Of a stretch of DNA of 64,000 nt, positions 43,365 to 52,098 are shown piece after piece (the stretch's first letter is position 1; the number at the start of each line of letters is the position of its first letter). A program made the translations under genes and the position numbers. This stretch comes from Mucilaginibacter cryoferens. GTDB taxonomy: Bacteria > Bacteroidota > Bacteroidia > Sphingobacteriales > Sphingobacteriaceae. Under the pieces are notes generated by a model, which searched no databases, had not been told where the DNA came from, and saw only the letters and a program-made list of their open reading frames with translations. The stretch is taken from assembly GCF_014205845.1 (NCBI RefSeq), contig NZ_JACHCR010000005.1:213523-277522 (forward strand), written 5' to 3'.

Positions 43365-44216
43365 CTATTTACGGTAGTCGGCCCTAAAGGCCAAAGGGGT
43401 AATACCTTCAGCTTTTTTAAACAGCCTCGAAAAATAGGCATGATCTTCGTAACCCAGCGTATGAGCAATTTCTTTAACATTTAGCTGGCTGTAATACAGC
43501 AAACGTTTGGCTTCCAGCATAATTTCCTGCTGTATCCAATAACTCACCGAAAGCCCGGTGGTTTTTTTTAATGCCTCGTTAAGGTAGGTTTCCGATACAT
43601 TTAGTTTTGCAGCGTAGGCCGATGGACTTTTGAGGGTACGCACATGCGCAACCAGTAGCTTTTTAAACTCTTGTGCCAGTTGCAAAGGCCGCGACATCTG
43701 TAGCCTGGGGTTACCTGTATCACTAAAACATCCGGCAGCTATCCCCAAAAACGACTGTACCAACGAGTGCACTATTGATAAGTAAAAAATGCCTTGCTCG
43801 TCTTCCAGGTAACGCTCATAAAGCAGGTTCAGCAAGCTTTTGCATTGCTGCATTTGCACCTCGCTTAAGCAATGCGGCTGTTGTAGCAGTAGCTCGCTTT
43901 CAAATATGTTGCGGTAAGCAGGCGGAACCAGCATGGTATCAACCGCTATGAACCAGCCATAAGCTCCGTCATTTTTTATACGGTGATGTACCTGCCCCGG
44001 CAATACATAATAAAGATTGGCAGGCTGAAATTCTATCTCATTAAAATCAATCATGAGTGATGCCGAACCTCCCTCTATTACAAAAAATATATAGTGATCA
44101 TCTCTATGCGCACCACGGGGCTCATCTTCTTTAGGTTTGTCGCCCTCCAAAAAGCGATCAATTTCCAACCCCGATGTGGCGCGGTCTTTTAAAAGATGTA
44201 CGGGAATGTCTTTCAT
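43365..44216 (-). CDS. AraC family transcriptional regulator
   Basis: This 283-residue regulator has an N-terminal cupin-like sensor domain (about 1-150, with HRDDHYIFFVIEGG and YYVLPGQVHH). The C-terminal AraC DNA-binding domain has two helix-turn-helix units: SPSAYAAKLNVSETYLNEAL near 197-216 and NVKEIAHTLGYEDHAYFSRLFKK near 247-269. Regulation of the adjacent siderophore-interacting protein is inferred from the shared strand and the 76 bp spacing. The start is the ATG at 44216; the frame is open five codons further, to a TTG at 44231. Confidence 0.92.
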   Translation of the reverse strand: MKDIPVHLLKDRATSGLEIDRFLEGDKPKEDEPRGAHRDDHYIFFVIEGGSASLMIDFNEIEFQPANLYYVLPGQVHHRIKNDGAYGWFIAVDTMLVPPAYRNIFESELLLQQPHCLSEVQMQQCKSLLNLLYERYLEDEQGIFYLSIVHSLVQSFLGIAAGCFSDTGNPRLQMSRPLQLAQEFKKLLVAHVRTLKSPSAYAAKLNVSETYLNEALKKTTGLSVSYWIQQEIMLEAKRLLYYSQLNVKEIAHTLGYEDHAYFSRLFKKAEGITPLAFRADYRK

Positions 44217-44458
44217 ATTGTTGGGTGGCAAGTTAGGGGTAATTGTAATTAAGTGTATGAGGAGTATTGAAAAATTGTGGAGAGAAAATTTGGCGCGAGG
44301 GGTGAGCCTTCCCCGTCATGCAATCCGCTCTGCGTCCCGCCTTTTACCACAATTATTTTACTATATCCTCTCCCTTCATTTCCCCTCAACAATGACACTT
44401 ATTTTAATATGTTTGCCTATCTTTAAGAGTTCGTACCCAATTACCACCCTGAGTTTAA

Positions 44459-46078
44459 ATGAGACCCGGCTTATCCCTTCTATTTTTATTGTTTTTGTTT
44501 ACAGGCAAGGCGCAAACACCTGCGGCAGATTCGTTGCTGAATAAACTAAATATGGTACTGGCAGATAAAGATCTGTACGTAAAGCAAAAAACAACCCGTA
44601 TTGATGAACTAAACAAGCAGGTTAGCCAGGCAAACGATCTGGATAAAAAATACAATATCTACCAGCAGCTGTATAACGAGTACAAAAATTTCAGCTACGA
44701 CTCGGCTTATAACTACGCCAAAAAATTACAGGAAACCGCCGCCCGCCTAAAAGATCCTAACCGTATGGCTTCCGCCAAAATGGAACTGGGTTTTACCCTT
44801 ATCTCGTCGGGCATGTTTAAAGAAACAATTGAAACGCTAGATGATATCGATCTGAAATTTTTATCTGCGGATGACAAGGTTGAATACTATTTTCTGAAAG
44901 CCCGGAGCTATTTCGATCTATCAGATTTTGACCGGAACGTTGATTATTCGGCCATATATAATCCGCAGGGTATCCGGTTTATTGATTCGGCGCTTTTTTA
45001 TGCAACACCTGGCAGTTACAATTATTTAGCGTTAAAAGGCTTGCAGTACCTGCGCAAAGGAGATAACGCCGAAGGAGTAAAAGATTATACCGCCCTTTTA
45101 CAGCTAAAAAATTTAACACCCAATCAGTTTGCGGTAAGTGCCTGTTCGCTCAGTTATATTTATGAGGTACAGGGCGAAGAGCAGCAGTCAACCCGGTTAT
45201 TGATCCAGGCGGCCATCGCCGATATCCAATCGGCCACCAAAGAAACGGTTGCCATATATAAGCTTGCCGATTTTCTGTATAAAAAAGGCGACCTCAACAA
45301 CGCCTTTATCTACATAAAACAAGCCATGGACGATGCCACCTTTTATGGCGCGCGCCACAGGCAGGTTGCCATCAGCAGTATTTTGCCTATCATAGAGGCC
45401 CAGCGCATCAGCACGGTGGAGCAGCAACGGCGATCGTTGGTCATTTATGCATCCATTATTACCATACTGGTGCTTTTTGTGGTGGCATTTGCGTTTATCA
45501 TTTTCCGCCAGCTAAAAAAATTACGCATTGCCGATAACCTCATCAAAGAGGCCAATGTATCCTTACAGGAAAGCAATGTAGCCCTGGAGGCCCTCAACCG
45601 CAATTTAAGCACCGCCAATAAGATCAAAAACGAATACATTGGTTATTACTTCAATATCAACTCCATATACATTGATAAACTGGAAAGCTTCCAAAAATCA
45701 CTGGATAAAAAACTAAGCAGCAAACGATACGAGGATGCACAGGCCGCTATTAAAAGCCTTAATCTGGAGAACGAGCGACATCAGCTGTTCCATACCTTCG
45801 ATAAGGTTTTTCTTTCCCTGTTTCCTGATTTTATTGCCCGTTTTGAAGCCCTTTTTCATACCGAAGATAAAATTGCCATTGCCGACGGGCAGTTACTAAG
45901 TACCGAACACCGCATCTTCGCCCTCATCCGCATGGGCATTCACGATAACGACAGGATTGCCAAACTGCTGGGTTACTCGGTAAATACCATTTACTCCTAT
46001 AAAAACCGCATCAAAAACAAATCGTTTATTGCCAATGATGAGTTTGAGGATCATATTATGGCGATAGAAGCTGTGTAA
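44459..46078 (+). CDS. Membrane-spanning DUF6377-type HTH regulator of the starch locus
   Basis: This 539-residue protein has a signal peptide (1-18), a periplasmic helical TPR-like region (about 20-320), one membrane helix (about 327-348), a coiled coil (about 350-390) and a C-terminal cytosolic part with a LuxR-like helix-turn-helix (GQLLSTEHRIFALIRMG, then IAKLLGYSVNTIYSYKNRI, about 478-518). It fits DUF6377. The layout of periplasmic sensor, membrane helix and DNA-binding end is that of SusR-like regulators that detect malto-oligosaccharides. It lies directly upstream of the starch susCD operon, so it likely activates that operon. Confidence 0.87.
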   Translation: MRPGLSLLFLLFLFTGKAQTPAADSLLNKLNMVLADKDLYVKQKTTRIDELNKQVSQANDLDKKYNIYQQLYNEYKNFSYDSAYNYAKKLQETAARLKDPNRMASAKMELGFTLISSGMFKETIETLDDIDLKFLSADDKVEYYFLKARSYFDLSDFDRNVDYSAIYNPQGIRFIDSALFYATPGSYNYLALKGLQYLRKGDNAEGVKDYTALLQLKNLTPNQFAVSACSLSYIYEVQGEEQQSTRLLIQAAIADIQSATKETVAIYKLADFLYKKGDLNNAFIYIKQAMDDATFYGARHRQVAISSILPIIEAQRISTVEQQRRSLVIYASIITILVLFVVAFAFIIFRQLKKLRIADNLIKEANVSLQESNVALEALNRNLSTANKIKNEYIGYYFNINSIYIDKLESFQKSLDKKLSSKRYEDAQAAIKSLNLENERHQLFHTFDKVFLSLFPDFIARFEALFHTEDKIAIADGQLLSTEHRIFALIRMGIHDNDRIAKLLGYSVNTIYSYKNRIKNKSFIANDEFEDHIMAIEAV

Positions 46079-46352
46079 GGAGTTGGTATAAGTATATATT
46101 TTGCATCGGGAGGCATCACTCAACCATTTCCCCACTAAACCAATCTATATCACCTCGCTTTTAATCTATATTACCCCGCCTCCAATACACAATCAAATAC
46201 CTAAAAATCAATTAGTTAAATACAAAACCATGTTTGTATTTTCTATATTGAACTTTCCGGCTATTGATAAGCATCAATTCCATCCTTTTCTTTGATTTGG
46301 AATACCAGCCAAGGTATCTCCACAAAAAACCAATTTTTAAAACCAATACTAA

Positions 46353-49322
46353 ATGAAAAAAGTTTACTTATTTAAGTACGGCCTGACCGTGCTACTTTTA
46401 ATTTGCGCAATAACGGTATTTGCCCAAAAAAACACATTTACAGGCAAGGTGGTTGATGAAACCAGTCAGCCGCTGCCCGGCGCAACTGTTCACATTAAGG
46501 GGACCGACCAGGCTGTAGTAACCGATATCAATGGTAAGTTTAGCTTCCCCAACAGTAACCAGTCGGCAATAACCATACAGGTAACTTTTATAGGTTACGA
46601 TCTGTGGGAACGGGCTATCAGCGCTAATGAGCCGGTTACCGTGCAATTGGTTCCTAACTCCAAGGCGTTATCTGAGGTTGTAGTTGTTGGCTACGGTACA
46701 TCTAAAAAGAGCGATCTTACGGGTGCCGTATCAACCATTTCGGCTAAAGACCTTAACCCGGGGTCGGTTACAAACCCATTGCAGCAACTATCTGGCAAGG
46801 CTGCCGGCGTTAATGTTACCATAGTTGGCAGCGAGCCGGGTGTAGCGCCTTCGGTGCGTATCCGTGGTATTACGTCGCTAAGCGGCGGTAATGACCCGTT
46901 GGTTGTAGTTGATGGCATACAGGGCAATATGGACCTGTTAAACCAGGTACCTCCTACCGAAATTGCCACGGTCGACATTTTAAAAGATGCGTCTGCAACA
47001 GCCATTTATGGCTCGCGTGGTGCAACCGGGGTAATCATCATCACTACAAAAAAAGGTGTTTCGGGTAAAACAAGTGTGGAGTATAATGAGAATACTTCGC
47101 TGGATGTTATCCCAAAACAACTGAAAGAACTGGATGGGCCACAATGGTCGGCAGAGGCTGCGAAGCTTGGTGTTGATGTTTCGGCAAATCATGGTTCTAA
47201 TACCGATTGGTACAACCTGCTTACCCGTAACGGCATCACCCAAAACCATAGCCTTGCTTTTGGCAGCGGCTCCAATGGCTTTAACTACCGCGCATCTATA
47301 AGCGCAATTGACCAAAAGGGCGTTGTTATTAACTCCAGCTATAAAAAATACATAGCCAGGGTTATAGCCACACAAAAAGCATTGGACGATAGGTTAACGC
47401 TTACCCTGAATGTTAATACAGGTGTAAATGATGCTGTTTACAGCCCTATTAACGTAGGTAACGCAGCCTTTACATCAAACACCATAAGCCAGGCCTATAT
47501 TGCAAGGCCTACCGACCCTGTTTATAATACCGATGGCACTTACTTTACAGATCCTAATGTATTCCATTATACCAACCCTTACGCGGTAGCCAAAACGGTT
47601 ATCAACAACGTAAATGAGGATGAGCTGTTTGGCAGCTTAAGGGCCGATCTGGACATTTACAAGGGCTTAACAGCAGGTTGGTTTGGCAGCTGGCGAAAGC
47701 TTAACGGCAACACCGGCTACTATGCACCGGCAGCATCAACCATTACCGATGCAGTTACCTATAATGGCCAGGCACACATCAACAATTATCATAACGATGA
47801 AAAACTGATGGATATTAACCTAAGCTACAAAGCCGATTTTGGAAAAAGTCATTTTGATGCTACAGCGGTTTACGAGTACCAGATACAAACCTATTTTGGT
47901 AATTATGCTGCCGCAAGAGGTTTCGCCAATGATATTGCCACTTACAATGCCTTACAGTTAGGCACTTTAGCCAACGTGCAAAACGGCGATGTATCATCGT
48001 ACAAAAACGACAGAAAGCTGGTATCGTATTTAGGCAGGGTTAACTACTCTTATGGTAACCGCTATTACATTACAGGCAGTTTCAGAAGTGACGGCTCGTC
48101 TGTATTTGGTGCAAACCATCACTTTGGCTATTTCCCTTCGGGATCAGTGGCCTGGCGTATAGACCAGGAAAGTTTCATGAAAGATCAGAAAATTTTCAGT
48201 TCGCTTAAATTACGCGGCGGCTATGGGTCTACAGGCAACCAGCAGGGTCTTCAGCCGCAAAACTCTATTGCTTTGGTAGGTCTGAATACTACAACACCAA
48301 CGGTTTATTTTGGCGGCCAGCAAATATCAAACTACACTTATACCCAAAACTACAACCCCGATCTGCGCTGGGAAACCCGTACCGAAACAAACGTAGGTGT
48401 TGATTTTGGTTTGTTTAACGACAGGCTTACAGGTACCGTTGATGCGTACACATCAAAAACTACCAACCTGCTGTTTAACTACGCTATCAACGTATCGGGC
48501 AATATCCATTTCCCATCTATATATGGTAACGCCGGTACCCTGCAAAACAAGGGGCTCGAGCTTGCTTTAAACTACGTGGTTATAAAAAATAACGATGTAA
48601 CCTTAAGCCTTGGTGGTAACGCTTCATTAATGCAAAACAAAGTGCTTAAACTAAGCGGCATTATCCAGGGTGCTGATGCACATACCGACTACCAGGGGTA
48701 TGGCGCAACAAATGCCTTCCTTGTAGTGGGGCAGCCTATAGGTACTTACCTTATTTATAAACATACAGGTGTTGATGCCAATGGTGTAGAAACCTTTGCC
48801 GGGCAAAAAGCCGATGGTAGTTTTGATGCTACACCACAAAGCAAAGCGCGTTACAACGCAGGGCAGGTATTACCTAAATACAACTATGCCTTTACCCCAA
48901 GCTTTACCTATAAAAACTTTGATGCATCAATGGTTTGGCGCGGTGCCGGAGGCAACAAGGTTTACAACGGCCTGCGTGCAGATCTGAGCATGTTAGAAAA
49001 CATTGGGAAGCAAAACGTACTACAAAGCGCTATTGCAACCGGCATTCATTCATCACCCGTTTCATCAGACGAATGGCTGGAGAACGGCTCGTTCCTGAGA
49101 TGGGAAAACCTGTCTTTAGGCTACAGGATCAACGTATCTAACATTAAGTTCATCAGCGCCCTGCGGATATCTGTTACCGGGCAAAACCTGGCTTTAATAA
49201 CAAAGTATAAAGGTTTAGATCCTGAGGTTGACGCCAGCGGTGGCAGCTCATCGGGTGGCGATTACGGGATATACCCGCGTACCAGAACCTTTTCAGCCGG
49301 TTTAAATGTGATATTAAAATAG
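46353..49322 (+). CDS. susC: SusC-like TonB-dependent outer-membrane receptor
   Basis: This 989-residue receptor has a signal peptide (1-24), a carboxypeptidase-like domain (about 27-112 with GKVVDETSQPLPGATV), a TonB-box region VVVVGYGT near 114, a plug domain with IRGITSLSGGNDPLVVVDG near 165-184 and KDASATAIYGSRGATGVI near 205-222, and then the 22-strand barrel. It pairs with SusD as a lidded transporter for oligosaccharides. The following binding protein and amylase genes point to malto-oligosaccharides. SusD starts 8 bp after its stop. A short hairpin (ATACC/GGTAT) sits in the leader about 30 bp before the ATG. Confidence 0.96.
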   Translation: MKKVYLFKYGLTVLLLICAITVFAQKNTFTGKVVDETSQPLPGATVHIKGTDQAVVTDINGKFSFPNSNQSAITIQVTFIGYDLWERAISANEPVTVQLVPNSKALSEVVVVGYGTSKKSDLTGAVSTISAKDLNPGSVTNPLQQLSGKAAGVNVTIVGSEPGVAPSVRIRGITSLSGGNDPLVVVDGIQGNMDLLNQVPPTEIATVDILKDASATAIYGSRGATGVIIITTKKGVSGKTSVEYNENTSLDVIPKQLKELDGPQWSAEAAKLGVDVSANHGSNTDWYNLLTRNGITQNHSLAFGSGSNGFNYRASISAIDQKGVVINSSYKKYIARVIATQKALDDRLTLTLNVNTGVNDAVYSPINVGNAAFTSNTISQAYIARPTDPVYNTDGTYFTDPNVFHYTNPYAVAKTVINNVNEDELFGSLRADLDIYKGLTAGWFGSWRKLNGNTGYYAPAASTITDAVTYNGQAHINNYHNDEKLMDINLSYKADFGKSHFDATAVYEYQIQTYFGNYAAARGFANDIATYNALQLGTLANVQNGDVSSYKNDRKLVSYLGRVNYSYGNRYYITGSFRSDGSSVFGANHHFGYFPSGSVAWRIDQESFMKDQKIFSSLKLRGGYGSTGNQQGLQPQNSIALVGLNTTTPTVYFGGQQISNYTYTQNYNPDLRWETRTETNVGVDFGLFNDRLTGTVDAYTSKTTNLLFNYAINVSGNIHFPSIYGNAGTLQNKGLELALNYVVIKNNDVTLSLGGNASLMQNKVLKLSGIIQGADAHTDYQGYGATNAFLVVGQPIGTYLIYKHTGVDANGVETFAGQKADGSFDATPQSKARYNAGQVLPKYNYAFTPSFTYKNFDASMVWRGAGGNKVYNGLRADLSMLENIGKQNVLQSAIATGIHSSPVSSDEWLENGSFLRWENLSLGYRINVSNIKFISALRISVTGQNLALITKYKGLDPEVDASGGSSSGGDYGIYPRTRTFSAGLNVILK

Positions 49323-49330
49323 TTTAGATC

Positions 49331-50815
49331 ATGAAAAAGATATTAATTTTTAGTGTGTTTATTGTTGGCCTTGCCGCGCAAAGCTGCACCAAGGTTAACG
49401 AAAAAGTATATGATAAATACCCTGCCGACCAGTTTTTTGCCACACCGGCCGGTGCAGATGATGCATTGGCAACCGTTGTGGGCAAAATTACAGGTACCTG
49501 GGGCAGTAACTATGCCGGGCGCGATAACTGCTGGTACGATTTAAACAGTTTCAGTTCTGACGAGCAGGTGATACCGCACCGTAACACCGGCGACTGGCAG
49601 CTTGATTTTGCACAGCTGTACACCCGCACCGCACCAACAAGCCTTGGCATAACCAATAATACATGGAACTGGCTTTACAGCTCTATATCAAGCGCGAATG
49701 ATGCCGTTGCAGAGCTTACCAGTGCAAAGGCCGATCCTTCGAAAATTGCGGAGGCTAAAGTTATGCGCGATTGGTTTTATTACCTGTTGATAGATGATTT
49801 TGGCGATGTACCTTACTACACCGATAACAATACCGACCCAAACAAGATACAACAAACCAAAAGGGCCGATATCTACAATGCTATAGTAACCGATCTGAAA
49901 GCCAATGTTGATCTGCTATCTGAAAACCGCGGCGGTGCCTACTACGGCCGGTTTAATAAATGGACCGGTTATATGGTATTGGCCAAAGTTTATTTAAATG
50001 CCGAAGTATATACCGGTACTGCACACTGGGCCGAAGCCCTGGCAGCGGCCAACAAGGTAGCATCGGGCGGTTTTACGCTTCATCCGGCAGCTTCCAATGC
50101 ATCAAGCCCTAACGGTAATACTTATTACGAGCTTTTTGGTAACGTATGCCCCAATGATGAAACCATTTTGGCCGAGTATATAACCGAAAACATTATTAGC
50201 GGAAACATATACACCATCAGAAGCTTAAACAGCACAAATGGTGTTGCCCTTATTGGCTTTAACGGCTGGAATGGTACAATTATCCCCTCTGAGTATTATG
50301 ATAAGTTTGACAATGCCGATATCCGGAAAAAACAGTTCCTGGTTGGGCCGGTTGCGGGCGGTGTTACTTATACCCGGGATGTATCGTCGTTGATAAATCC
50401 GGGTGCCGGGCCAAATGAAGGTATCAGGAATGTTAAATTTTTAACAGCTGCACCTCTTGATGCCAGTGGCGGCTCAAACGATTTCCCGATATACCGTTAT
50501 GCCGATGTTTTATTAATGCAGGCAGAGTGTAACGTAAGGTTGGGCAATGTAGCCGCTGCTGCACCATTCCTTAACCAGGTTAGGGAAAGAGCCGGATTAG
50601 CCGACATTACCGCGCCTACGCTTGATAATATTTATGACGAACGTGGATTTGAGCTTAATATGGAAGGCCAACGCAGGCAGGATATGATAAGGTTTGGTAA
50701 ATATTTATTGCCACACGGCTTTGTATCTGCCGGGGCCGACTATATGAAGCTGTTCCCTATCCCATCGGCTGTACTTACGGTTAACCCTAAGCTTAAACAA
50801 AACCCAGGTTATTAA
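49331..50815 (+). CDS. susD: SusD-like surface glycan-binding lipoprotein
   Basis: This 494-residue RagB/SusD-family lipoprotein has lipobox AQSC near residue 19. Its helical TPR scaffold includes AEAKVMRDWFYYLLIDDFGDVPY near 141-163 and YRYADVLLMQAECNVRLG near 389-406. The C-terminal ERGFELNMEGQRRQDMIRFGKY is diagnostic of the family. It forms the lid of the SusC channel and binds the oligosaccharide at the cell surface. It is part of a tightly spaced operon with susC (8 bp) and the SusE-like gene (12 bp). Confidence 0.96.
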   Translation: MKKILIFSVFIVGLAAQSCTKVNEKVYDKYPADQFFATPAGADDALATVVGKITGTWGSNYAGRDNCWYDLNSFSSDEQVIPHRNTGDWQLDFAQLYTRTAPTSLGITNNTWNWLYSSISSANDAVAELTSAKADPSKIAEAKVMRDWFYYLLIDDFGDVPYYTDNNTDPNKIQQTKRADIYNAIVTDLKANVDLLSENRGGAYYGRFNKWTGYMVLAKVYLNAEVYTGTAHWAEALAAANKVASGGFTLHPAASNASSPNGNTYYELFGNVCPNDETILAEYITENIISGNIYTIRSLNSTNGVALIGFNGWNGTIIPSEYYDKFDNADIRKKQFLVGPVAGGVTYTRDVSSLINPGAGPNEGIRNVKFLTAAPLDASGGSNDFPIYRYADVLLMQAECNVRLGNVAAAAPFLNQVRERAGLADITAPTLDNIYDERGFELNMEGQRRQDMIRFGKYLLPHGFVSAGADYMKLFPIPSAVLTVNPKLKQNPGY

Positions 50816-50827
50816 TTATTTAAGTTT

Positions 50828-51916
50828 ATGAAAAAAATAATCAATTTAACACTCATAGCAATAGCCTGTTTGGCTGTTGCCTGCCATAAGGAAGCCGCGT
50901 TAACCAAGCTACAGCCCGTTGCTTTTACCGCTCCGCTTACGGCTACAGCCAGCACAGCTATACTATCGCCTGCCACAGATTCGGCCACGGTGATATCATT
51001 TAAATGGCCCGCGGTAATCTATCCTTACAAGGCACATGTAACCTACACCCTACAGGCCGATTTGCCGGCAGATACCGTTGGCAGCACAGCATGGAACAAC
51101 GCCACTACCATATTAATTGGCAACGATGTTTTAACCAAAACCTTTAAAGGAAGCGATTTAAACGCACTTGCCCTTGCTGTGGGCGTAACCGCCAATGATA
51201 CCGGTAAAATGGTGTTCAGGATACAGGCTTACCAGGATAGAAACGCATATTCAAAAGCGGTAACACTTACTATAAGCCCGTATAAGATCATTTTGCCGCC
51301 AAGCAATAATTATCCGGTATTATATCTTCCGGGCGATTACCAGGGCTGGTTGCCGGGTACTGCCGGTACTGTGGCTGCTTCTGTAGCTAATATTTACGAG
51401 GGCTATATTTATGAGCCTGCCGGAGGTACTTATCACTTTAAGTTTACCAGCGCGCCAGACTGGAACCATATTAATTATGGCGATGGAGGTGCCGGCAAAC
51501 TATCAACCGACGGACAAGCCGGAGACCTTGTATTGCCTGGTCCGGGTGTTTATGAGTTGGTTGCCAATCCGCAAACGTTAACCTGGTCGTACACCTTAGT
51601 TACCTGGGGTATTATTGGTGATGCCACACCGGGCGGCTGGGGTGCCGATACCCAAATGAGCTACGATGCTACCAAAAACGTATGGACAGTTACTGCCAAT
51701 ATGTTAGCTAATGGTTCATTCAAATTCAGGGCTAATAACCAATGGTTGATAGATTTTGCAGTAACCGCGGATGGTAAATTACAATATGCCGATAACCCGG
51801 CATTCCCATACAATGGCTCGTTGAATAACTTAACCGTTCCATCTAATGGTAACTACACCATTACGTTAGATCTTCACGATCCAAACAACTACAACTTTAA
51901 GTTAAAGAAAAACTAA
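50828..51916 (+). CDS. SusE/SusF-like starch-binding lipoprotein
   Basis: This 362-residue surface lipoprotein has signal peptide and lipobox AVAC (residue 19). The N-terminal SusE domain (about 25-150) is followed by two beta-sandwich repeats (about 158-255 and 260-360), each with a YLPGDYQGW or GDATPGGWG motif that resembles starch-binding modules. This fits SusE/SusF proteins, which help hold starch at the surface. It is the third gene of the operon. An intrinsic terminator follows its stop codon. Confidence 0.9.
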   Translation: MKKIINLTLIAIACLAVACHKEAALTKLQPVAFTAPLTATASTAILSPATDSATVISFKWPAVIYPYKAHVTYTLQADLPADTVGSTAWNNATTILIGNDVLTKTFKGSDLNALALAVGVTANDTGKMVFRIQAYQDRNAYSKAVTLTISPYKIILPPSNNYPVLYLPGDYQGWLPGTAGTVAASVANIYEGYIYEPAGGTYHFKFTSAPDWNHINYGDGGAGKLSTDGQAGDLVLPGPGVYELVANPQTLTWSYTLVTWGIIGDATPGGWGADTQMSYDATKNVWTVTANMLANGSFKFRANNQWLIDFAVTADGKLQYADNPAFPYNGSLNNLTVPSNGNYTITLDLHDPNNYNFKLKKN

Positions 51917-51918
51917 TA

Positions 51919-51950
51919 AAACGGGGCAACACCAAAGTGCAGCCCCGTTT
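51919..51950 (+). terminator. Intrinsic terminator inside the starch locus
   Basis: AAACGGGGC (51919-51927) pairs perfectly with GCCCCGTTT (51942-51950) around a 14-base loop. It lies directly after the SusE-like gene and 149 bp before the GH31 gene. A second hairpin, GTGCCG/CGGCAC, follows at 52019-52038. Confidence 0.8.
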
Positions 51951-52098
51951 AGTACATTAATAAATATACAATTTGAGTGCGCTATAAAATATTACCATGT
52001 GCTTTAGTTGATTTCGGGGTGCCGCACTTGGTCGGCACTCCTGTTTTCTTCATCAGTACATTGTTTCATTTACAGCAATTCATCACCCATAATAATTC

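Noticed and set aside
46398..47375. Minus-strand frames of 82, 104 and 131 residues
   Set aside because: They are shadows inside susC.
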